From Williamsia soli (lineage in GTDB: Bacteria; Actinomycetota; Actinomycetes; Mycobacteriales; Mycobacteriaceae), in the NCBI RefSeq assembly GCF_017377795.1, contig NZ_JAFRDR010000013.1:62001-126000 (forward strand): a DNA stretch of 64,000 nucleotides, in the 5' to 3' direction. The position numbers and the translations under genes were made by a program. The notes beneath the pieces are model-generated. The model was not told the DNA's origin. It made no database searches and saw only the letters and a program-made list of their open reading frames with translations. The stretch's first letter is position 1. Each line of letters opens with the position of its first letter. Positions 43,199 through 51,647 of the stretch are shown one piece after another.

Positions 43199-44560
43199 GT
43201 GAGCGTTGACGACGTCACCAAAGACGACCGAAAGAAGCATCGCTTCCAATTCGAACGCCATGCGCCGCATTACCGCGACCAATTCGAGGCGGTGACGCAG
43301 AAGATGCAGTCCGAGTGCCCGATCGCGTGGAGCGACACCTACGACGGTCACTGGGTGGCAGCCGGTAACAAAGAAGTATTCGAACTGGCCCGGTGCCCTC
43401 ACGTCTCGAACGACCACGACGTGACCGGAGAAGGCAGTGGCTACAAGGGAATATCGATTCCGACGGCCAAGCGCGCCAATGGTATCCGGGGCGGCATCCT
43501 GGAGATGGACGAACCGGACCACAAGAACTATCGCTCATTCCTGAACCCCTACTTGTCGCCGGCGGCGGTCAAGCGCTGGATCCCCTTCATCGACGAAGTC
43601 GTGGGCGCCTGCCTCGACGAGAAGATCGAATCCGGTCGTATCGACTTCGTCGACGAGCTCGCCAACATCGTCCCCGCGGTGCTGACCCTGGGTATGCTCG
43701 GGATCCCGTTGGAGAAGTGGACGATCTACAACGAACCGGTCCACGCCGCCGTCTACACGCCCCCGGATTCTCCCGACATCGAACGCGTCGGCGAACTCCA
43801 CAAAAAGATGGGACTCGACCTCTTCACGTCCCTCATGGAGATCAGGGAGAATCCGCGACCAGGTTTGATCAACGAATTGCTCCAGGCCAGGATCGACGGC
43901 GAGCCCCTCCCCGACATGGAGATCTTCGGCAACCTCGGTCTTCTCATCGGAGGCGGCTTCGACACCACGACCGCACTGACCGCGCACTCCCTCGAGTGGC
44001 TCTCGGAGAATCCGGAGCAGCGCCGACACCTCAGTGAGAACCGCGACGAGATGCTCGACGCGGCCACAGAAGAGTTCTTGCGCTATTTCACCCCGGCACC
44101 GGGCGACGGCCGCACCATCAACGAAGACGTCGAAGTGGAGGGTGTCCAGTTCAGAGAGGGCGAGCGACTCTGGCTGTCCTGGGCGATGGCCAACCGCGAC
44201 CCGGAGGTGTTCGACGACCCCAACGAGATCATTCTCGATCGAACGGGCAACCGTCACTACAGCTTCGGACTCGGGGTGCATCGCTGCGTCGGCTCGAATG
44301 TCGCTCGGACCGTCTTCAAGCGAATGCTCCTGGCCGTGCTCGATCGGATGCCGGACTACCGATGCGATCCCGAGACCACCGTGCACTACGACACCATCGG
44401 CGTCATCCAGGGCATGCGTCATCTACCTGCGACCTTCACCCCCGGACCGCGCACGCACGCCGGACTCGACGAGACCCTGGTGAAGTTGCAGAGGATGGTC
44501 GACGAGGAACGTCTCGCCGAACCACTCGTCATCGCCAAGCGCAACGCGGCCGGCAACTAA
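43199..44560 (+). CDS. Cytochrome P450
   Basis: 453 residues. I-helix GGGFDTTTAL, ExxR in EEFLRYFTP, and heme loop FGLGVHRCVGSN. The start is GTG 43199 (GAGAGGAC upstream). It is served by the ferredoxin just upstream, and the mycofactocin-type SDR probably acts next. It differs clearly from the P450 at 3079-4380. Substrate unknown; the context of SCP2 thiolases and Ltp-like aldolase suggests a steroid- or terpenoid-like molecule. Confidence 0.93.
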   Translation: MSVDDVTKDDRKKHRFQFERHAPHYRDQFEAVTQKMQSECPIAWSDTYDGHWVAAGNKEVFELARCPHVSNDHDVTGEGSGYKGISIPTAKRANGIRGGILEMDEPDHKNYRSFLNPYLSPAAVKRWIPFIDEVVGACLDEKIESGRIDFVDELANIVPAVLTLGMLGIPLEKWTIYNEPVHAAVYTPPDSPDIERVGELHKKMGLDLFTSLMEIRENPRPGLINELLQARIDGEPLPDMEIFGNLGLLIGGGFDTTTALTAHSLEWLSENPEQRRHLSENRDEMLDAATEEFLRYFTPAPGDGRTINEDVEVEGVQFREGERLWLSWAMANRDPEVFDDPNEIILDRTGNRHYSFGLGVHRCVGSNVARTVFKRMLLAVLDRMPDYRCDPETTVHYDTIGVIQGMRHLPATFTPGPRTHAGLDETLVKLQRMVDEERLAEPLVIAKRNAAGN

Positions 44561-44574
44561 CGGACCGCTCGTCT

Positions 44575-44608
44575 CGACCGCCGCCGCGAAGGACCGTGGC
44601 GGCGGTCG
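44575..44608 (+). terminator. Strong hairpin after the P450 gene
   Basis: An 11-bp perfect stem (CGACCGCCGCC/GGCGGCGGTCG) with a 12-base loop lies between the P450 stop and the next gene's GTG, with no T-run. It may terminate some transcripts or protect the mRNA 3' end. Confidence 0.5.
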
Positions 44609-44630
44609 ATGCATGAACAGGAGAATTCCC

Positions 44631-46298
44631 GTGATCGAGAAGACGTCTCGACCTCTGCCGTTGCTCACGGGCGACAATGAGTTCTTCTGGACATCCGGGG
44701 CAGATGGGCTCCTCCGGATCCAGGAATGTCAGGCTTGCCAGGCGCTGATCCATCCGCCGCAACCGGTGTGCAGATACTGTCGCGGGCACGAGATGGGCAA
44801 CCGCGCCGTGACCGGGTTCGCCACCCTCATCGGCTTCACCCGGAACGAGCGCTTCAGCTTGCCCGGGATGCCGGCACCCTACGTGGTAGCACAGGTGGCG
44901 CTCGAAGAGGACTCACGAATTCGGCTGACCACCAACGTGATCGAGGCAGAGTTCTCCGAACTCGAACTGGGGATGCGGATGGAGGTCGTCTTCGAGCACC
45001 AAGACGACGTCTGGTTTCCACTCTTTCACCCGGCGCCCGATACGAGCACGCAGCCGGCAGCGGCCCCGTCGGACGAGATCGACCCGGATGCCTTCGCACA
45101 CCACGTACGACCGATGACCACTACGGACAAGTTCGAGGACAGGGTCGCCCTGACCGGTACCGGGATGTCGGACATCGGTCGGCGACTGATGGTGTCCCCT
45201 CTGGCACTGACCGTCTCGGCCTGCGAACGCGCAGTAGCAGACGCCGGATTGAGCTTCGACGACATCGACGGGCTGTCCAGCTACCCCGGCGCAGGCAACG
45301 TGGGAGGTTTCGGCGAGGGCGGCGTCACAGCGCTGGAGTCAGCGCTCGGAATCCGTCCGACCTGGTACAACGGCGGGATCGAAACGTTCGGGCCCGGCGG
45401 TTCGGTGATTGCCGCGATGCTTGCGGTCGCCGGCGGACTCGCCAGGCACGTCCTCTGCTTCCGCACCCTGTGGGAATCGACGCATGGCGAATTGATGAAG
45501 CAGGGCAAGCTCGCTCCGCCTGGAGGTGGCGGTCGAACCACCAGTTGGATGATGCCATTCGGTGGCGTCTCAGCCGCGCACACACTCGCGCAGAATGCCC
45601 AGCGACACTTCAACAGGTATGGCACCACACGCGAGACGCTCGGGTCGATAGCGTTGAACCAGCGCGCCAACGCCGCACTCAACCCCACCGCCATCTACCG
45701 CGACCCGATGACGATGGACGACTACCTGTCGGCCCGGACCATCACGACGCCCTTCGGACTCTACGACTGCGACGTGCCCTGCGACGGTGCGGTGGCCGTG
45801 ATCGTGTCGGCGAGAGACGCGGCAGTCGACCTGGCCAAGCCGCCCGTACTCGTCGACGCGGTGGGTACGCAGATCATCGAGCGCATGGAATGGGATCAGA
45901 GCACCCTCACGCATGAGCCTCAGGTTCTCGGCCAAGCGGCGCACATGTGGTCTCGGACATCACTGCGTCCCAGCGACGTTGACGTCGCCGAGTTGTACGA
46001 CGGGTTCACCTTCAATTGCCTGTCGTGGATCGAGGCACTGGGCTTCTGTGGCATCGGGGAGTCGAAGGACTTTCTCGACGGGGGCAAGAACATCGCGCGG
46101 GACGGAGTACTCCCACTCAACACCCACGGCGGTCAGCTCTCGCACGGTCGCACTCACGGGATGGGTCTACTGCACGAGGCGATCACCCAGCTACGAGGAG
46201 AGGCCGGGCCGCGACAGGTACCGGGCGCCCGGGTGTCCGTAGTGAGCAGCGGTGGCCTGACACCCAGCGGCGTACTACTTCTCAGGTCGGAGTCATGA
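44631..46298 (+). CDS. DUF35-thiolase-fold fusion (ChsH2/Ltp2-like aldolase type)
   Basis: 555 residues joining two parts that are separate proteins in most genomes. Residues about 15-150 are a DUF35 ribbon (CQAC and CRYC) plus OB-fold; about 165-555 are an SCP2/Ltp thiolase fold. Where thiolases have the Cys nucleophile this protein reads NGGIETFGPGGS, and the usual GHP is SHGRTHGMG. ELYDGFTFNCLSWIEALGF resembles the Ltp2 steroid aldolase. The likely reaction is retro-aldol cleavage of a beta-hydroxyacyl-CoA. GTG 44631 is preferred because AGGAGA precedes it; ATG 44613 is possible. Coupled to the next hydrolase by ATGA. Confidence 0.85.
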   Translation: MIEKTSRPLPLLTGDNEFFWTSGADGLLRIQECQACQALIHPPQPVCRYCRGHEMGNRAVTGFATLIGFTRNERFSLPGMPAPYVVAQVALEEDSRIRLTTNVIEAEFSELELGMRMEVVFEHQDDVWFPLFHPAPDTSTQPAAAPSDEIDPDAFAHHVRPMTTTDKFEDRVALTGTGMSDIGRRLMVSPLALTVSACERAVADAGLSFDDIDGLSSYPGAGNVGGFGEGGVTALESALGIRPTWYNGGIETFGPGGSVIAAMLAVAGGLARHVLCFRTLWESTHGELMKQGKLAPPGGGGRTTSWMMPFGGVSAAHTLAQNAQRHFNRYGTTRETLGSIALNQRANAALNPTAIYRDPMTMDDYLSARTITTPFGLYDCDVPCDGAVAVIVSARDAAVDLAKPPVLVDAVGTQIIERMEWDQSTLTHEPQVLGQAAHMWSRTSLRPSDVDVAELYDGFTFNCLSWIEALGFCGIGESKDFLDGGKNIARDGVLPLNTHGGQLSHGRTHGMGLLHEAITQLRGEAGPRQVPGARVSVVSSGGLTPSGVLLLRSES

Positions 46299-47230
46299 CA
46301 GCCACCAAGTCGCCTACGCGCACCATCCGCAAGGCATCCGGGGTGCCGTTCGGAGGGGAACCGGTCCGGCGGGTGGTTGATGTCGACGGCATTCCGATGT
46401 CGGCTCTGCTCGCCGCGGCACCTGTCCCCCGCGGGGTGATCGTGGCCCTGCACGGCGGCGCGACCAGTTCGGCCTACTTCGACTGCCCCGGGCATCCCCG
46501 ACACTCGCTGATCCGGGTCGCGTCTGCACTCGGCTACACGGTCATCGCTCTTGATCGACCCGGATACGGGAGCTCACATCCGCATGCCGATGAGATCCGC
46601 TCCGACGATCATCGGGTCGAGCTCGCCTACGGTGCGGTCGACAAGCTGCTCGAGACGCGTTCGGCCGGCGCTGGAACGTTTCTGTTCGCGCATTCGGTGG
46701 GCTGCGAGCTCGCCGTTCGCATGGCGGCCACCGAACGCGGACGCAATCTGATCGGAATCGAACTGTCCGGCACAGGAACTGACCATCATCCCGATGCCTC
46801 GAAGGCGTTTCCCGTCGACGATCCTGGTGCCAGGCCCGATGGCGCCACAGTTCGCGAGCTCTTGTGGAATCCCAGCCGGCTCTATCCGCCGGACATCCAC
46901 GGCGGCCGGGACATCGCAGCTCGAGGACCCGGCTACGAGTACAACGTGGTCCGAGACTGGCCTTTGAAGAATTTCCCGGATCTGGCCGTGCAGGTCGCAG
47001 TGCCTGTCCATTTCACCCTTGGCGAGTTCGAACGGGTGTGGCGCAACGACCCCGACGCCAGATTCGACCTCGGGGCGCTGTTCACCACGTCGCCACGCGT
47101 CGTCGTGGAGGAGCAGTTCGACAGCGGGCACAATCTCAGCCTCGGAAACACCGCGATGGCGTACCACCTCAATGTGTTGTCGTTCATCGAGGAATGCATC
47201 GATGCGCGCAGTCCCGGAGATTTCATATGA
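46295..47230 (+). CDS. Alpha/beta hydrolase
   Basis: 311 residues. Oxyanion region ALHGGATSSAYFD, DRPGYGSS, and a nucleophile segment AHSVGCEL in which the motif is H-S-V-G (GxSxG relaxed at the first Gly), with a likely His in DSGHNLSLG. The Asp is not certain. Overlaps the fusion gene (ATGA) and the next dehydrogenase gene (ATGA). May hydrolyse an ester, lactone or ring intermediate. Confidence 0.82.
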   Translation: MTATKSPTRTIRKASGVPFGGEPVRRVVDVDGIPMSALLAAAPVPRGVIVALHGGATSSAYFDCPGHPRHSLIRVASALGYTVIALDRPGYGSSHPHADEIRSDDHRVELAYGAVDKLLETRSAGAGTFLFAHSVGCELAVRMAATERGRNLIGIELSGTGTDHHPDASKAFPVDDPGARPDGATVRELLWNPSRLYPPDIHGGRDIAARGPGYEYNVVRDWPLKNFPDLAVQVAVPVHFTLGEFERVWRNDPDARFDLGALFTTSPRVVVEEQFDSGHNLSLGNTAMAYHLNVLSFIEECIDARSPGDFI

Positions 47231-48072
47231 CAAACCCAGTTGGGAGCACGCTGATGCGAATCGGATTCATCGGTCTCGGTAGTCAGGGCGGGCCCATGGC
47301 ACGCCGGATCATCGATGCCGGATACGAGACGACACTGTGGGCGCGCAGACACAGTTCACTGTTGCCCTACGTGAAGACGCCGGCAAAGGTCGTCGGAACA
47401 CTCGCCGAGCTGGGTGCAGCCAGCGACCTGGTGTGCATATGCGTGGTCGACGACGCAGGTGTCCGCGAAGTGATCACGGGCGAAGACGGCGTGCTGCAGG
47501 GTATGCGTGAAGGCGGTGTGATCGCGATCCACAGCACCGTGCACCCGGACACCTGTCGCGATCTCTCCACCGAAGCCGCACGCCGCGGGGTCTCGATCGT
47601 CGACGCACCCGTCAGCGGCGGTGGCCCCGGCGCGGCCGCCGGCACCCTTCTCGTGATGGTGGGTGGTGACGCGAAGGTGGTCGAGCGCTGCCGACCCGTT
47701 TTCGCCACCTATGCCGATCCCGTTGTCCACCTTGGTGGGCTCGGTTCGGGAGAGGTGGCAAAGTTGCTGAACAATCTGCTGTTCACCGCGAACTTGGCGA
47801 CCGCGGCGAGTACCTTACGACTCGGTGAATCACTCGGCGTCGATCCGGCCAGGCTCGGCGAGGTCATCACACATGGGACCTCGAACAGCTTCGCGCTCGG
47901 CCGAGTGGTGTCTGCGGGCGGCACACTGGATCGCATTGCCGCCCATGCCGGCGGACTGTTACGCAAAGACGTCGGCCTGGTGGCCGACCTGGCCGAAGCA
48001 GTCGGCACTGAGGCCGGCATCGTCCTCGACGCGGCTGACGCGACGTTGGCCATGATGGACCACGCGCGATGA
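47227..48072 (+). CDS. 3-hydroxyisobutyrate dehydrogenase-like protein
   Basis: 281 residues with the Rossmann motif IGLGSQG, DAPVSGGGPGAAAGT, and catalytic Lys in GEVAKLLNN. Second of three paralogues in the window. ATG 47227 overlaps the hydrolase stop; a second in-frame ATG (10 codons later) is possible. Confidence 0.88.
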   Translation: MTNPVGSTLMRIGFIGLGSQGGPMARRIIDAGYETTLWARRHSSLLPYVKTPAKVVGTLAELGAASDLVCICVVDDAGVREVITGEDGVLQGMREGGVIAIHSTVHPDTCRDLSTEAARRGVSIVDAPVSGGGPGAAAGTLLVMVGGDAKVVERCRPVFATYADPVVHLGGLGSGEVAKLLNNLLFTANLATAASTLRLGESLGVDPARLGEVITHGTSNSFALGRVVSAGGTLDRIAAHAGGLLRKDVGLVADLAEAVGTEAGIVLDAADATLAMMDHAR

Positions 48073-48103
48073 ACGCACTTCGCACCGCACAAGAACTGGA
48101 ATC

Positions 48104-48922
48104 ATGATGCAGGTCGGATTCGTCGGCACCGGTCGGATGGGCCTACCGATGGTGCGCCGGTTGATCTCCGGGGGGCACCGGGTTCGAGCACTGGCGCGCT
48201 CCGCCGAGAGTCGGGACCGACTCACCTCGGAAGGCGCCGAAGCCGTCACCGACATCAGCGAGGTCGGTCTGGATTCCGACGTCGTCATCGTCTGCGTCTT
48301 CACCGACGAACAGGTACTCGAGGTCTGCCTCAAGGGTCCGCTCATAGCCGCAATGCGCCCTGGTGCAGCACTTGTCATCCATACCACCGGAAGTCCGGCC
48401 ACAGCTGGACAGATCGCTTGCCGCGCAAAGCCATTCGGAGTTCGGGTTGTCGATGCGCCGGTCAGCGGCGGCCCACACAACATCGCGGTGGGCGAGCTCA
48501 CGCTGTTCGCCGGTGGTGATCCCGCGGCCATCGAGCAGGTCCGACCCGCGCTGCAGTGCTATGGCGACCGCATCCTGCCTGTCGGAGCGCTCGGCAACGG
48601 GCAGCGGGTGAAACTCGTCAACAACGCCCTGTTCGCCGCCCAGATCGGTCTGCTGCGCGAAGGAGTACGTCTCGGCGCCGAACTCGGCATCGACGAGACC
48701 ACCCTGCTCGGCGCCCTGCCCTATGCCAGCTCCAACAGCCGGGTCCTCACCGGTGTTGCGGCCCGCGGATCGGTGACAGAGTTCAGCGCCGCGGTCGGAG
48801 AGTTCGTCGACAAAGACGTGGCTGTCGTACGCGCCGTCGCAACCGAACTCGGCGGGGAACTCGGTCTCATCGACGACATGATCGGGCCGCGAGCGGGCGT
48901 CAGCATACAGTCCCGAGAATGA
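48104..48922 (+). CDS. 3-hydroxyisobutyrate dehydrogenase-like protein
   Basis: 272 residues with VGTGRMG, DAPVSGGPHNIAVGE and catalytic Lys in GQRVKLVNN. It directly follows the previous paralogue after 31 bases, so the two may act on two different hydroxy acids or as a heteromer. Third paralogue at 5883. Confidence 0.88.
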   Translation: MMQVGFVGTGRMGLPMVRRLISGGHRVRALARSAESRDRLTSEGAEAVTDISEVGLDSDVVIVCVFTDEQVLEVCLKGPLIAAMRPGAALVIHTTGSPATAGQIACRAKPFGVRVVDAPVSGGPHNIAVGELTLFAGGDPAAIEQVRPALQCYGDRILPVGALGNGQRVKLVNNALFAAQIGLLREGVRLGAELGIDETTLLGALPYASSNSRVLTGVAARGSVTEFSAAVGEFVDKDVAVVRAVATELGGELGLIDDMIGPRAGVSIQSRE

Positions 48923-48929
48923 GGTGACC

Positions 48930-49832
48930 ATGCGCTACATCTATCACTACCCGGAGACCACCGGACCCGACGGCGACCTGTTTGCCGCGGGACCCCTCAA
49001 GGACGTGGCGATCAGTGTCGAGCGTGCGGGTTTCGACGCGTTCTCCCTCAGTGAACACCCGGCCCCAGGATCGAAGTGGCTTGCCACCGGTGGACATCAG
49101 ACGATGGATCCCTTTGTGGCACTGAGTTTCGTGGCAGCTGCCACCGAGCGACTCAAGCTGTTGACCTACCTGGCTGTTGCGCCCTACCGAAACCCCCTGC
49201 TCCTCGCCAAGGCCGCCTCCACCCTCGACACACTTTCCGGCGGCCGCTTGATCCTGGGACTGGGAACCGGCTACCAGAAAAGCGAGTTCTTCGCTCTCGG
49301 TATCGACATCGAGGAACGCAACGTCTTGTTCGACGAAGCCCTCGATGTCCTACCGCTGCACTGGAGCGGCGAGGCCTTCAGCTACCAGGGCAAACACTTC
49401 AGCGCCCGGGACGTGATGGCGCGACCACGCCCGCCACAAACGCCGATCCCGATCTGGATCGGCGGCAATTCGAAGCTCACCCGTCGACGCGTGGCTCGGC
49501 GAGCGCAGGGTTGGATGCCGATGTCCGGTGGAGCCCAACTGAGTTCCACCGCGCGTACGCCCGCGCTCGGTTCGAGTTCAGAGCTGGGCGACAAAATCGC
49601 CAGGCTGCGCGAAGCGGCCACGTCCGCCGGACGAACCGAACCGATCGACGTGCTGTACTCGTACCAGGCAGATGGACTTTCGACTCCCGCCGCCGACGCC
49701 GACAGGCATCGTGAGGCGTTCGACCACCTCGAAAAGGCCGGCGTCACCTGGGTTGTGGTGTCCAGCGGAACAAACGAGTACTCGGCAACGACCGATTTCA
49801 TCGACGCCTTCGGTTCGACCTACCTGGTATGA
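48930..49832 (+). CDS. LLM-class flavin-dependent oxidoreductase
   Basis: 300-residue luciferase-like monooxygenase-fold protein: FSLSEHPAPGSKW, YRNPLLLAKAASTLDTLSGGRLILGLGTGY and IPIWIGGNS. Such proteins use FMN or F420. The TGGxxxDPF and LSGGRLILGLGTGY pattern is seen in F420-dependent members, so F420 is possible. ATG 48930 with GAGG 5 bases before; GTG 48924 is an alternative. Confidence 0.88.
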   Translation: MRYIYHYPETTGPDGDLFAAGPLKDVAISVERAGFDAFSLSEHPAPGSKWLATGGHQTMDPFVALSFVAAATERLKLLTYLAVAPYRNPLLLAKAASTLDTLSGGRLILGLGTGYQKSEFFALGIDIEERNVLFDEALDVLPLHWSGEAFSYQGKHFSARDVMARPRPPQTPIPIWIGGNSKLTRRRVARRAQGWMPMSGGAQLSSTARTPALGSSSELGDKIARLREAATSAGRTEPIDVLYSYQADGLSTPAADADRHREAFDHLEKAGVTWVVVSSGTNEYSATTDFIDAFGSTYLV

Positions 49833-49853
49833 CAACACAACAGAGGCTGATCA

Positions 49854-50723
49854 GTGGGATGGTTCGAAGAACGTAGTGGCCTGGGCGAGGCCGTCGCAGT
49901 GATCACCGGTGGCGCAGGCGGACTCGGCGAAGCAATCGTCTTGGACCTGGCCGCCAACGGCGTCCGGTCCGCAGTGGTCGACGCCGATGTCGAGGCTGTG
50001 GAGACACTGCGCCGGACGCTCACCGAACGTGGGCATGATGCGATCGTCCACCATGGCGACGCGCGCGACCCCGACGTGTTGCAGGAGCTCTTCACCGCGG
50101 CTGACGATCGTTGGGGACGACTGGACATCCTCGTCAACATCGTCGGCGGCACCTTCCGCTCCGACTTCGTCGACACCACACCCAAGGGCTGGGACGCACT
50201 TCTGCGCACCAACTTCAGCCATGTCCTACAGACCTGTGCACTGGCGATACCGCGAATGCGGGCCGGTGACCGAGGCGGCAGCATCATCAACATCACCACC
50301 ATCGAGGCCCACCGTGCGGCACCGGGTTTCGCCGTGTACAGCGCCGCAAAAGCAGCCGTCGAGCAGTTCTCCCGGACACTGGCCGTAGAGATCGCCCCCG
50401 ACGGCATCCGGATCAACAATGTCGCACCCGATTTCGTACCGACGCCCAACCTCACCAAGTTCGGGGCCGGGGACACCCCTGCGATGGCGACACCGGCCGG
50501 TGCGCGCATCGCCATTCCCATGGGGCGGGTCGGGCACGTTTCCGACGTGTCGAACGCGGTGGTGTTTCTCGCGTCCGGACTGTCGACCTACATCACCGGG
50601 ACCACCCTGCACCCGGATGGCGGCACGCTGGCCTCCTCTGGCTGGTTCAACTGGCCCGACCACGGGTGGGCCAACTACGCGCCCAACTCTGCACTTGCGC
50701 AGTTCGATTCTCACCCCGACTGA
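49854..50723 (+). CDS. Short-chain dehydrogenase/reductase
   Basis: 289 residues. TGGAGGLG, NITTIEAH (here Thr rather than Ser at the catalytic serine position) and YSAAK. GTG start at 49854. It ends with a 40-residue Trp-rich tail after the usual DGG. It is the last gene of the long plus-strand operon starting at the fusion gene. Confidence 0.85.
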   Translation: MGWFEERSGLGEAVAVITGGAGGLGEAIVLDLAANGVRSAVVDADVEAVETLRRTLTERGHDAIVHHGDARDPDVLQELFTAADDRWGRLDILVNIVGGTFRSDFVDTTPKGWDALLRTNFSHVLQTCALAIPRMRAGDRGGSIINITTIEAHRAAPGFAVYSAAKAAVEQFSRTLAVEIAPDGIRINNVAPDFVPTPNLTKFGAGDTPAMATPAGARIAIPMGRVGHVSDVSNAVVFLASGLSTYITGTTLHPDGGTLASSGWFNWPDHGWANYAPNSALAQFDSHPD

Positions 50724-50777
50724 CGACCCAGCAGTACGAGCCACGTCGTCTCTACAGGGTCTCCATCGATCCCCGGC

Positions 50778-50813
50778 CAGAATGCTATTCTGACACTTGA
50801 GATCGACATTCTG
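50778..50813. promoter_or_regulatory. Tandem copies of catabolic-operon palindrome
   Basis: CAGAATGCTATTCTG at 50778-50792 is identical to the site at 59912. A degenerate second copy GAGATCGACATTCTG follows at 50799-50813. The two centres are 21 bp apart, the same spacing as the pair at 59891/59912. The pair is 48-83 bases before the SDR start at 50861. Confidence 0.6.
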
Positions 50814-50860
50814 AGGTTGCGCCGGCAACCCATCAACCACCTGAGAACGAGGACACCGAG

Positions 50861-51622
50861 ATGGACGGTTTAGCGGACAAAGTGGTTCTGATCGCAGGAG
50901 GTGCAACCGGCCTCGGTGCCAACTCCGCACACAGGCTTGCGCGCGAGGGAGCCGCAGTCGTGGTCGGCGATCTGGACGGGGAAGGTGCGCAGCGCACCGC
51001 CGCTGCCATCGTCGCCGCCGGGGGCCGAGCCGTGGGCGCACAATTCGACATCTCAGACGACACTTCGGTCCGTGCGCTGATCGCTGTCACCGTCGACACC
51101 TACGGCGGAATGGATGCGGTCCACGTCAACGCGGGAGACATGGGCTCGCTGCGAAAGGACACCAACGTGGTCGACATCGATCTTGCGATCTGGGACCGCA
51201 CCATCGCCGTCAACCTCCGCGGGCACATGCTGGTCACCCGCCACAGCATTCCAGTCCTACTGGCGCGCGGCGGTGGCTCAATCGTCTACACCTCGTCGAT
51301 CGCATCATTCACCGGGGAGCCCCGACGACCCGCGTACGCCGTCACCAAGGCCGGGATCAACGCACTCGCCCGCCACGTCGCTTCAGGGTGGGGTAAGGAC
51401 GGCATCCGCGCAAACGCCATCACGCCCGGATTGATTTTGACCGATGAGATCAAGCAAGGTGCCGACCCGAAGATGTTGCAGGGCATGCTCCGCGGGACCC
51501 GCAGTACCCGCCTCGGCGAGGCCCGCGACATCTCGGGGATGGTTGCCTACCTGATGTCCGACGACGGCGCCTGGATCAACGGGCAGGTCGTGAACGTCGA
51601 TGGCGGCACGGTCCTGCGTTGA
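50861..51622 (+). CDS. Short-chain dehydrogenase/reductase
   Basis: 253 residues. AGGATGLG, YTSSIAS (Ser) and YAVTK (Tyr-Lys), ending NVDGGTVLR. It has its own promoter with the tandem palindrome and converges with the aldehyde dehydrogenase after 25 bases. Confidence 0.9.
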   Translation: MDGLADKVVLIAGGATGLGANSAHRLAREGAAVVVGDLDGEGAQRTAAAIVAAGGRAVGAQFDISDDTSVRALIAVTVDTYGGMDAVHVNAGDMGSLRKDTNVVDIDLAIWDRTIAVNLRGHMLVTRHSIPVLLARGGGSIVYTSSIASFTGEPRRPAYAVTKAGINALARHVASGWGKDGIRANAITPGLILTDEIKQGADPKMLQGMLRGTRSTRLGEARDISGMVAYLMSDDGAWINGQVVNVDGGTVLR

Positions 51623-51647
51623 CGGTGTGCGCGTCAGTGGAGAATCG

